NCBI GenBank assembly: GCA_902470895.1
Contig: CABRID010000017.1
Span: 1 to 25,480 of the forward strand
From: an uncultured Collinsella sp.
GTDB taxonomy: Bacteria; Actinomycetota; Coriobacteriia; Coriobacteriales; Coriobacteriaceae
Length of the DNA stretch: 25,480 nucleotides
Direction: 5' to 3'
The position numbers were made by a program, and so were the translations under genes. Below the pieces are notes generated by a model, which saw only the letters and a list, made by a program, of their open reading frames with translations, made no database searches and was not told the DNA's origin. Positions within the stretch are counted from its first letter, which is position 1; each line of letters opens with the position of its first letter. Shown one piece after another: positions 1 through 7,500 of this stretch.

Positions 1-13
1 TACACAAGGAGTA

Positions 14-46
14 TCGTCGGCAGCGTCAGATGTGTATAAGAGACAG
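14..46 (+). other. Nextera sequencing adapter remnant (assembly artefact)
   Basis: These 33 bases match the Illumina Nextera Read 1 transposase adapter: they begin TCGTCGGCAGCGTC and end with the 19-base Tn5 mosaic end AGATGTGTATAAGAGACAG. The match to the adapter as I know it is complete. Bases 1-13 are of unknown origin and should not be trusted either. True genomic sequence probably starts at 47, so the region upstream of the first RNA repeat (its -35 region) is lost. Confidence 0.97.
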
Positions 47-53
47 ACAGAAA

Positions 54-274
54 GATTCGGGATACAATGTTTATAGAAAACGACGCATCCCGCGTAAGTG
101 TTAAGGAGCGCGGGCAGCCTAGTTTTCTAACGTGTTAAACGGCCGGGCTGCAACCCCGGCCGTTTTTATTTGCGCTTGCGGCGCAAACGCCGAGAACTGT
201 CCGCACCGCGCGAGCGCCTACGGACCTTAAACCGAACCTCATACGAGTCAAAAAACGCGATGACGAACGTGCCC
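54..274. repeat. Direct repeat, copy 1 (RNA plus small-protein unit)
   Basis: This block aligns with 535-760 in the same orientation over about 220 bases. Conservation covers a -10-like box, two hairpins, and the C-terminal two thirds of a small protein gene on the opposite strand. Homology starts at GATTCGGGATACAAT and stops after GACGAACGTGCCC. Between copies the terminator-like stem changes at two base pairs with both sides changing together, so the RNA structure is being kept and not only the sequence. Confidence 0.9.
75..168 (+). ncRNA. Candidate antisense RNA (type I antitoxin-like), copy 1
   Basis: A -10-like TACAAT lies at 63-68; the -35 region is cut off by the adapter. The inferred transcript has a hairpin with arms CCCGCG (89-94) and CGCGGG (109-114), then a terminator-type hairpin AAACGGCCGGG (137-147) with CCCGGCCGTTT (155-165) running into TTTTTATTT. 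The end overlaps the stop codon (166-168) of the small membrane protein gene on the other strand, the tail-to-tail geometry known for txpA/RatA-type toxin-antitoxin pairs. The RNA ends and the pairing role are inferred; the hairpins are seen directly. Confidence 0.5.
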
Positions 275-315
275 ACCGCCGCGAGGGCAGCGAGCGCGTT
301 AAGGAATTTCAGCAT
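166..315 (-). CDS. 49-aa single-pass membrane protein, type I toxin-like
   Basis: The protein starts MLKFLNALAALAAVGTFVIA, has one hydrophobic segment (about residues 2-24), then an aromatic/charged stretch FFDSYEVRFKV and a strongly basic tail ending RRLRRKRK. The start is fixed by GGAGG at 323-327 (minus strand), 7 bases before the ATG at 315; the frame stays open upstream to 393 but has no better start. The shape (short helix with a G-T-F-hydrophobic core and basic tail) recalls the TxpA/BsrG 'putative holin-like toxin' group, where overexpression damages the membrane. That is a resemblance judged by eye. Its 3' end overlaps the convergent RNA described at 75-168. A second, truncated copy lies at 649-760. 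It could instead be a small membrane protein without toxicity. Confidence 0.6.
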   Translation of the reverse strand: MLKFLNALAALAAVGTFVIAFFDSYEVRFKVRRRSRGADSSRRLRRKRK

Positions 316-371
316 TTGGGGACCTCCGATCGAGTCGTCGGCCGCCCGCGCACGGGATGCGTCGCAAGGGT

Positions 372-377
372 ATTTTA
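372..377 (-). promoter_or_regulatory. Weak -10 candidate for the small membrane protein
   Basis: On the minus strand this reads TAAAAT, about 57 bases upstream of the ATG at 315. No good -35 hexamer is visible at 16-18 bases, so the assignment is weak. The rest of 316-533 contains no gene I can support; it only separates the two repeat copies. Confidence 0.25.
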
Positions 378-555
378 CCGCGAGCGCACGCACTTACAGC
401 TGGTAAACGCAATATTTGCAAACATTTGTTCGATGGTTACACACACGATCCTTTGAGCAGCGGAGCCTGGCGGCATTGCCCGGTCAGGTAGAGGCCCGTA
501 TTTGCGTTTTCAAATTATCCCAGATCGCTGGGGCGATTCGGGATACAATAGCTAC

Positions 556-650
556 AGGAAACGACGACTCCCGCGTAAGTGATCGAAAGCGCGGGCGGCC
601 TAGTTTTCAGCTTTTGTTAAATGCCCGGGCCTCTAACCCCGGGCATTCTT
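556..650 (+). ncRNA. Candidate antisense RNA (type I antitoxin-like), copy 2
   Basis: A -10-like TACAAT is at 544-549, with no convincing -35. It keeps the CCCGCG (570-575) / CGCGGG (590-595) hairpin and a terminator-type hairpin AATGCCCGGG (620-629) / CCCGGGCATT (638-647). Relative to copy 1, a C-G pair is replaced by T-A and a G-C pair by C-G, so both arms changed together. This compensatory change supports a functional RNA structure. The 3' end overlaps the stop codon (649-651) of the broken protein copy on the other strand. Confidence 0.5.
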
Positions 651-760
651 ATTTGCGCTTGTTGCGGCGCAAATGCCTTCTACCGTCCGCACCGCGCTTG
701 CGCCTACGGACCTTAAACCGAACTTCATACGAGTCAAGAAACGCGATGACGAACGTGCCC
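649..760 (-). pseudogene. Truncated second copy of the small membrane protein
   Basis: The frame encodes GTFVIAFLDSYEVRFKV followed by RRRKRGADGRRHLRRNKRK, closely matching residues 16-49 of the 49-aa protein at 166-315, but the initiating Met, the Shine-Dalgarno site and the first half of the membrane segment are replaced by unrelated sequence. The frame runs open upstream to 906 but crosses the pilus operon terminator and has no start site with a ribosome binding site. I read it as a decayed toxin copy beside an intact RNA copy. Confidence 0.6.
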
Positions 761-791
761 GCATCGGACGATGGAGGCTGTCTGCGTTGTC

Positions 792-831
792 CCAAAAAGA
801 ACGGGGCAGACTCCAGTGCGGAGTCTGCCCC
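792..831 (-). terminator. Rho-independent terminator of the pilus operon
   Basis: A perfect 12-bp inverted repeat (GGGGCAGACTCC at 803-814, GGAGTCTGCCCC at 820-831, 5-base loop) is followed on the minus strand by GTTCTTTTTGGG. It lies about 100 bases past the stop of the last pilin gene and has the T-run only in the leftward direction. No T-run follows on the + strand. Confidence 0.9.
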
Positions 832-932
832 GAAAAGAGAATGGCAAAGCAAGAACGTGGATAGACGAGAAAAGTGTCCGCAAGTCTCATGGCCATCACA
901 TCCCACCTGCCAAAGGGATGGGTGAGCGAACG

Positions 933-2762
933 TTACTCCTGCTCGGACTCCTCAGCCTGCTTACGGCTGCGGATGAGGTGCGCCACGCCGATGCACAGCA
1001 CCGCGCCACCGGCGATCCAAGTGAAAGTCACGCCGTTAAGGCCGGTCAGTGGGAGGCCCACGGACTTGGTGTTGCCGACATTGATGGTGACCTCGCCGGC
1101 ATCAGCGTTGGTGCCGGTGTTTTCTTGACCATGAAGAGCATTGTCGCCGACATTACCGTCAAGCTTGCCGAAGGCGATGTCGGTGCGCTTCTCGTCTGCC
1201 TCAGACACCTTTGCCTCAAGGGTCTTCACCTTCATCGTGTCTTTGTTATACGTCGCGGTGATGATGAAGGTGAAGGGGTCGGCCTTGGTGGGGTACTTGG
1301 CAGGGTCGGAGGTCTGGACCTCAGTCACCTTGTAGGAGCCGGCGTCGAGGCCGGAAACGGAGATCTTGCCTTCTTTGTCGGACGTGAACTTCACACACTC
1401 GGGAAGGTTTTCAGTATTGGTGACGGTCACGAGCTGACCCGCGACGACACTGACGCCATCAACAGTACCCTCCGTCGAGGCAATATACTGGTTTTCGGTA
1501 TTCTTGTCCGCGGACTGGATGGTGAAGACGGCATTATCAAGGCCCTGCTCGGTGCCCTGGTCGACCTTCTTGAGGTTGAGCTTGAACGCAAAGTCGGCGA
1601 CGGTGTCCTCGATCGTCGTGCCCGTGCCAACGCCATACGGGTTGTTGGAGTACTCAAGCTTAACGGTGTTGGGGTTGCCGCCCTTCTGAGTATTGTCAGT
1701 AGTGTTACCAATCACGGCATTGCCGTTGAGCACCGCCTTGTAGAAGACGACTATCTGAGTGCTGGCGTCTACCTTTGAAATCTCCTTGAGATACTTACCG
1801 TGCTCTCCCGCATTAGCGTTAATAGCCAAGGTGGTAGTTCCATCAGCATTGGTGGTTGGCGTCACAGTAAAGTTCTCTGTAATGTCGGCATATTGATCAA
1901 TGTTGTTCTGATCTTTGTTTACAGCAAAAACTTGAGTTTGGCCACCAACATAGCTGAGGCCCTTGGAAAGGGTGTCAGTGAACTTATAGGTATAGCTATC
2001 GTAAGTAGCGTAGTTGCTGGCGATCGTGCCGGTGAGCTTGTAATTGACCTCCTGGCCGATCTGCGAATCGGCGAAGTCATCCCAATCTTTCACAGGCACG
2101 GTCGTGAGGCCATCCTCCGCCTTGTTATCATCAAGAATCTTCTTTTCAACCGTGGGGACGCTCTTCTTAGGGGTAATATTCACAGTTGTGTCCGTACCGT
2201 CAATAAGAGCGTACACCGGAGCTGAATAAGCATCGGTCGACTTGTCCTGGGGCTTTACCGTCGTATCAGTGAGGAACAGCCAGTAGCCGGCGTCAAGATT
2301 GGAAAGAGACGGCTGTGCGGCAGACGTCTTCTGCCACGTTGCATTGTTCTTCAAATTGTCGGCGATCATGCTCAGAACATTATCGCTTGCGACCTGAGAA
2401 GTGCTCCCAGTCACGCCTGACTTCTCGTTCAGCCAATCAGCGGCATCCTGGGCAGTCGTTTTGTTGTAGGCAGGCTCTTTTTTCTGAATTGCACGAACAA
2501 CTGCGTCCTGAATTGCCTGTTGCTCTGTCACGTTTGTGCCCGCCCACTGAATGTTCTTTACAGTGGAGCCATTTACGTCAGCAGCGAAGATTTGAATGCC
2601 CTTATAAGTCGTTGATCCAGCGTAGTCACCGTAATCGAACGTAACGGTCGTGTTGCCCGCTGCAAACGCCATGGTCACCGGGGCCATGACGCCACCGAAG
2701 CTCAGCGCTGCCGTGAGGCCGGCGGTTACTGCCAGGCGTGCGATGTTCTTGTTCATGTGCAT
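933..2762 (-). CDS. LPXTG-anchored isopeptide-forming pilin (609 aa)
   Basis: Surface pilin of the SpaA/FimA type. Residues 1-36 form a signal peptide (cut near AFAA). An N-terminal pilin domain holds TTAQDAADWLN (102-112) and GYWLFLTD (159-166), also found in the neighbouring pilin. A PKK motif (198-200) is a candidate pilin lysine. A FimA-type isopeptide domain has YKLTGTIASNYATYDSYTYK then DTLSKGLSY, with GNPNTVKLEYSNNP (362-375) as the likely Asn side of the bond. A Cna-B-like domain follows with an E-box (YKVTEVQTSDPAKY, 477-490). The C-terminus is LPLTG (570-574), a membrane helix and a charged tail. Start: GGAGG, 8 bases, ATG-CAC-ATG. It is last in the operon, after a 108-base gap and before a strong terminator, so it may be the backbone subunit. 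Which pilin forms the shaft is inferred. Confidence 0.9.
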   Translation of the reverse strand: MHMNKNIARLAVTAGLTAALSFGGVMAPVTMAFAAGNTTVTFDYGDYAGSTTYKGIQIFAADVNGSTVKNIQWAGTNVTEQQAIQDAVVRAIQKKEPAYNKTTAQDAADWLNEKSGVTGSTSQVASDNVLSMIADNLKNNATWQKTSAAQPSLSNLDAGYWLFLTDTTVKPQDKSTDAYSAPVYALIDGTDTTVNITPKKSVPTVEKKILDDNKAEDGLTTVPVKDWDDFADSQIGQEVNYKLTGTIASNYATYDSYTYKFTDTLSKGLSYVGGQTQVFAVNKDQNNIDQYADITENFTVTPTTNADGTTTLAINANAGEHGKYLKEISKVDASTQIVVFYKAVLNGNAVIGNTTDNTQKGGNPNTVKLEYSNNPYGVGTGTTIEDTVADFAFKLNLKKVDQGTEQGLDNAVFTIQSADKNTENQYIASTEGTVDGVSVVAGQLVTVTNTENLPECVKFTSDKEGKISVSGLDAGSYKVTEVQTSDPAKYPTKADPFTFIITATYNKDTMKVKTLEAKVSEADEKRTDIAFGKLDGNVGDNALHGQENTGTNADAGEVTINVGNTKSVGLPLTGLNGVTFTWIAGGAVLCIGVAHLIRSRKQAEESEQE

Positions 2763-2845
2763 CTTCTTTTCCTCCGTTTTCCGTTTGATTCTCATTCGAT
2801 CGGTCATCATCTGTCTGTGTCTTAGCATCTACTTCGCTACGTCTC

Positions 2846-2864
2846 GCCCCGCTCTCTGTGGGGC
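2846..2864 (-). promoter_or_regulatory. Intercistronic hairpin between the two pilin genes
   Basis: GCCCC (2846-2850) and GGGGC (2860-2864) form a short stem a few bases after the 555-aa pilin's stop. There is no T-run, so it is not a classic terminator; it could slow RNA decay or favour processing in the 108-base gap before the last pilin gene. Confidence 0.3.
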
Positions 2865-2870
2865 TGCCAG

Positions 2871-4538
2871 CTACTCTTTATGGCTGCCACCTCCCCGCTT
2901 GACCAGGAGCGCGACCACGATGAGCGCGGCTCCGGCGACCGCTGCGGCGGCCGCGGCGTACATTGCCATATCGCCAGTCGAGGGCATAAAGCCTCCGGTG
3001 GTAATGCTAGGGGGTGTGCCGGTGGGCGTGTTGATGAGCGACGCCTCCAGGCTGCCCGTCGACCCGTCCGCGCTGTCGGCGCGCAGGGGCGACTCGGCCG
3101 TGATGGTGAGCTTGGGCCTGGCGGCGGCCACCTGGTCGACGTCCAGGCCCTCGGCCTTGACCGTCACGGAGCGCGTGCCCTCAAAGGCGGTGTAGCCCTT
3201 GGGCGCCTTGAGCTCGCGGACCTCCAGCTTGCCCGAGTCCACGCCCGAGACGGTCACGCGGCCGTCCTCGCCCGTGGTGACGGTTGCCTTGCCCTCCGCA
3301 TCCCACGTGCCATCGGCCGCCAGCGTGCGACCGCGGTCGTCGGTGATGCTCAGAACCGCCCCGGGCAGCGGCTTGTCACCGTCGCTGCCGCGCTTGGTGA
3401 GCGCGAGATCCCAGGTGTAGGCCGTCGCGTCATCGCTCAGCGTGCGGGTGAAGCCGGCGTCGCCGGACCGGTCGGCAAAGGGAGAACGCGGGTAGCGCAG
3501 GTAGACCTCGTTGGGGTTGCCCTTCGCGATACCGTGGTTGCAGCCGCTGGCGAGCGGCGCGTCGTACACGGCGACCACGCGGGCGCCCGCGGTGAAGGCG
3601 TCGGCCCCGCCGAGCGCGGCGATCAGGTCTCCGGTGCGCACGGTGAAGGTTCCGTCCGCGGCCACCTTGGTGACGCACTGGGCCGTGATGTCTTTCCAGC
3701 CCTTGGCGGGCTCGGTGCCGGCGCGCCCGTCCTTGCCGGCCGAGACGGCGCCGAAGCCGCCGTCCGCGCCCGCCGCCACGTACACGCGCATGCTCGCGAC
3801 CACCTTGGAGGGGTCGAGCCCCGCGCTCATGGTGTCGACGAACCGCACCGTATAGGTGTCGTAGGCGGTAAGACCCGCCGGGACCGTGGCCGAGAGACGC
3901 CAGTACAGGTCGTCGGCGACCGTGGCATCGGCGGCCTTCTGCCATGCGGCCGTGCTGTCCTCCAGCACGTGCTTGGCAACCTTGGGCGTCGCGGCCTTGG
4001 GCTTGACGGTGACGGCGCTGCCGCCCACCAGAACCATGATCGGCGCGGTGCCGACCTCGTTCTGGGCGATGGTGCCGTCGTCGGCGACGATGAGCCAGTA
4101 GCCGCTGGGCAGCTCGGCCGCCGTGCCCGCGTTAAGGGCCACGGACTCGGCGTCAGAGCTCTGGAGGGAACGAGCGAGCTGTGCGCTCAGCGCGCTCGTA
4201 AGGTGGGAATCGGTGTTGAGCCACTCGGCAGCTTCCTGCGCGGTGGTCTGGGAATTGGGCATGCCGGCGCTGTGCAGCACGGGCAGCGCAGCGTCGCGCA
4301 CGGCGTCGCTTGCCCAGGCGAGGTCGGTGGCGATCTTGGCGTCGCTGTCGCCGTCGACGACGTTGGCGCTAAAGATCTGATAGGCGTCGTAGCTGCTCGC
4401 CACGGTGCCGCTCACCGTGATGGAACCGGTCGAGGTCGGCGCGGCCTGCGCGGAAGCGGGGAACACAACCGCGCAGGTGCCGATCAGGAGGGCAAGCAGC
4501 GCAAACAAGATCGGGAAGGAGCAAACTTTCTTATTCAC
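2871..4538 (-). CDS. Pilin with MPSTG sorting signal (555 aa)
   Basis: Second SpaA/FimA-type pilin. It has a signal peptide (about 1-33, ending ASAQA), the shared TTAQEAAEWLN block (98-108), GYWLIVADD (146-154), a VKPK pilin-like motif (178-181), and a FimA-type isopeptide domain (YWRLSATVPAGLTAYDTY then DTMSAGLDP). GNPNEVYLRYPRSPF is the candidate Asn side. A Cna-B domain carries the E-box LEVRELKAPKGYT (438-450, Glu442). The sorting signal is MPSTG (518-522), with Met in place of the usual Leu, then a long Ala/Val helix and KRGGGSHKE. The start is GTG at 4538: GGAGG lies 8 bases upstream, and GTGAATAA overlaps the adhesin's stop, so translation is probably coupled. It is visibly more GC-rich than both neighbours. 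Shaft or base subunit is open. Confidence 0.88.
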   Translation of the reverse strand: MNKKVCSFPILFALLALLIGTCAVVFPASAQAAPTSTGSITVSGTVASSYDAYQIFSANVVDGDSDAKIATDLAWASDAVRDAALPVLHSAGMPNSQTTAQEAAEWLNTDSHLTSALSAQLARSLQSSDAESVALNAGTAAELPSGYWLIVADDGTIAQNEVGTAPIMVLVGGSAVTVKPKAATPKVAKHVLEDSTAAWQKAADATVADDLYWRLSATVPAGLTAYDTYTVRFVDTMSAGLDPSKVVASMRVYVAAGADGGFGAVSAGKDGRAGTEPAKGWKDITAQCVTKVAADGTFTVRTGDLIAALGGADAFTAGARVVAVYDAPLASGCNHGIAKGNPNEVYLRYPRSPFADRSGDAGFTRTLSDDATAYTWDLALTKRGSDGDKPLPGAVLSITDDRGRTLAADGTWDAEGKATVTTGEDGRVTVSGVDSGKLEVRELKAPKGYTAFEGTRSVTVKAEGLDVDQVAAARPKLTITAESPLRADSADGSTGSLEASLINTPTGTPPSITTGGFMPSTGDMAMYAAAAAAVAGAALIVVALLVKRGGGSHKE

Positions 4539-7500
4539 GACGCTCACCTCCCTTCGCATTCGCCTTGCGACGAATGTGCATCCAGGCTGCAGCAGCGCAA
4601 AGCACCGCCGCGCCGGCAAGGTACGTCAGAGTGACGCCCGACATACCAGAAAGGGGCAAAGAGGTGGAGTAGGTGTTGGTGAAGGTGGGAAGGCTTTGGC
4701 CAGCGCCGGTGTCCTCGCCGTACTGCTTCGGTATCCGCTTATTCTCAGGAATTTCATTGCCTTCGGCATCGACAATCTGGGTGTAGGTCACATTGGTTGT
4801 GATTCCAGCATCGTCATCCTTTGCGACAACCGTAAGCTCATAGACCGACTGATCAAACTTGTAATGCGGATAGGTCGATCTTTCGTTCTTCTCGCGCACG
4901 TAGTACTTGAAGGTCTTGGAAGGGCCGCCCGTGGAGTCGCCCGGGTCGGGACTATTCCTGATATCTGACAGCGAGTACGTGAGTTCAATCTCATTACCAT
5001 TGCCATCCAAGAATGAATGCGTCTGCTTATTTTCATTACCAGAGGTCACGGCAGTACCGATGATGTCTCCAAATTTGCTGTCTTTCGCAAGCTGAAGTGT
5101 AAACTCCTTCATCTCGCCACCCTCAACGACCTTAGTCGCCTTAGGAGTCCAGGAAACACTAGGGGTGTACTTGTTGGTGAATGTACTTCCCCCACCGGAG
5201 TCGGCAATCGAATAATAGCCATCATCATCTAGTTGCACATAGTCCTGAGAGTTAGCTGAACCCCCAGGATTCTTAGTCACGGACACATTATCAATCGTGT
5301 AGTTATAGACGTTAAGATCTTTAGTCGAATTCGAATTATTCTTTATCGGAACAGACATAAGTAAAGTCTTGTTGTATTCGACTGTCACGTTAATCTCGTA
5401 TACAGCATGATCGTAATCAACACCAGGAATATTGCCCGCATCTTCGACCAAGTAGTATGAGTATCTAATTTTGCCAGTATCACTCGCTAAGGGCTGCTTG
5501 CTAAGTTCATTGCTAAGGTCATTGCTAAGGTCAAAGGTGATGTTGCCGTCAGCGTTATTCGGGGCAGATTTAACCTGCCTGCAGCCACCACTGTTGAATG
5601 TTTCGCCATCCCAAGAGGGCGTCGACGCGCCATCCGAATCCTTACGGTAGACGGAGAAGGAGAAGGGGAACTGGTTTGTGTCGAGCGTCATGTTTTCGTT
5701 GGTCTTCTTATTTTTCAGCGCCTTGGTTGCCTTCAACTTAAGGCTCGGATAGACGTACGCATCCGCAGGCACGCCTAGGTACAAGTCGCCATTCGACATG
5801 ATGCCGCCACCATGGTCCCAGGAATAGTTGCCCGTGATGAAAGTTGTCGCTTCATTCTGCGCTTGATTCCGCGCATTAATCGCCGCCTCATCCTTGGCCA
5901 TAACACCCGACATAACACCCGAGGTCAGGCCGATGCTATTTTTTACCCCAACAACACCGTTGGCGGGGATGTTGATAGCTTTTTCAAGTTCGATGCTTCC
6001 CGAGTACCGGGCGTCTCCACCACCAAGCATCTCACCAGTCACAACTGCGATCGGCGTTTTGTGATCATGCGCTGCGAGGAAGAAATCGGCATGACCATTG
6101 TCACGAAAAACATCTTTCAAATAGGCGGCTTTGTCTTGATCCTTACCGTCGTTGCCGGCAGAAAGATGGGGCGCTTTGTCATTGCCGGAATTGCCCTCTT
6201 GCTTGTAAGCAGGATTAGGATGATCTTCGCCAGGATTCTCATTACCGGCAGACGAATTGCCAAAGATTGCCGTGCCTTCAGTGTTCGTTACCAAGGTCTT
6301 ACCCGATGGGCAGACCGCAACGCCGCCACCATAGCCGCCAGCGGTATTGCTGCTTATATACGAGTTATATACAAACAGCCTGCCTGCGTTATCCGCGTTA
6401 TTCGAATCACCCTGAACAAAGATGCCGCCGCCACCCCAGTCAAAGCGAGACATGCAGTGATTGTTTGTGATGTAGACTGTACTTTCTTTAGTGCCGCTAC
6501 TATCTTTAGGGCCGTTAATCATCGCGTCAACCCTCTGGCCCACTCGGATGCCGGCACCTTCAGATCGGAAGCTCACGTTAGAGGCAATATTTCCTCCTTT
6601 AATGTCGAGCCATGCCCTACTATCTTGTTGAAAAATATTGGTAACGTAAACGCCGCCGCCAGCTTCCTCGGAATAGTTGCCAGTAATCTGGCCACCGAAA
6701 ATGGTGACAAGGGCGCCCTTAGTGGCAGCAAGTCCGCCGCCGCCACAACAACCATCGCCATCTTTATAGCAGAAGTTAGCATAGCGATTGTTCGTAATGT
6801 AACCGCCGGAAACAGTAACGCTGCCGCCATTTTCGGCCATGATGCCGCCGCCAAATCCTTTATTGTTATTAAGCGTGCTGTTACCGGAGATTACGCCACC
6901 GGCCACTTTGACTATAGACTTATCGGCATATACACCGCCGCCACTAGGAGCGCAGTTGCCGGCAATTACGCCGTTAGAAATGCTAAGAGTCGATTCTTTG
7001 ACAGATATTCCTGCGCCGGCACCACTCCACCGACAATAACCTCCACAAACGTAACCACCGTTCATATTGACGGTCGACTCATTCTCCGCGTACACCAGGT
7101 TTCGGACATAGCAGTCTTTCTCTTGTGTGAGCACGCCGTTCTCAAGACTGAAATGACCACCATTGATGTTGATAAGCTTCAGGTTTTCATTGCCACCGCA
7201 TGCCACGATGGCGCCTTTAATATCGACGCTATGTACGTAAAGCGTCTCGGTTGTCTTGGTTGTGTCTGTTGCACTCGGGGACGATTGGGTCACATAGTAG
7301 GTAAGGTTAGACGGAATGCCATTGTCGTAAGACAACACTGCTTTTTTACCATAATTGTCGGGATTTAAATCCTGACCCTGATCATCTAGCTTATTGACTT
7401 CGCTGACACTTTCACTCGCTTTCTCAGGATCAGTATCCTCAATTGTAAGTGTCGTGCCACCGGTGATATTGAACAAAGACTGATCTTGACTCGCATGCTT

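Larger units (their letters stand above)
535..760. repeat. Direct repeat, copy 2 (RNA plus truncated small-protein unit)
   Basis: Second copy of the unit at 54-274, same orientation, 481 bases further on. The homology breaks at 760, inside the small protein gene, where unrelated sequence GCATCGGACGATGGAGG begins. The RNA half and its hairpins are complete, while the protein half lacks its 5' end. Confidence 0.9.

Noticed and set aside
771..1778. Long + strand open frame across the pilus operon end
   Set aside because: It runs antisense to the 609-aa pilin and through the terminator hairpin, with no start signal; a mirror of the real gene's codon pattern.
5812..7368. 518-codon + strand open frame antisense to the adhesin
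   Set aside because: No ribosome binding site; its composition follows the repeated Gly/Asn codons of the beta-helix on the other strand.
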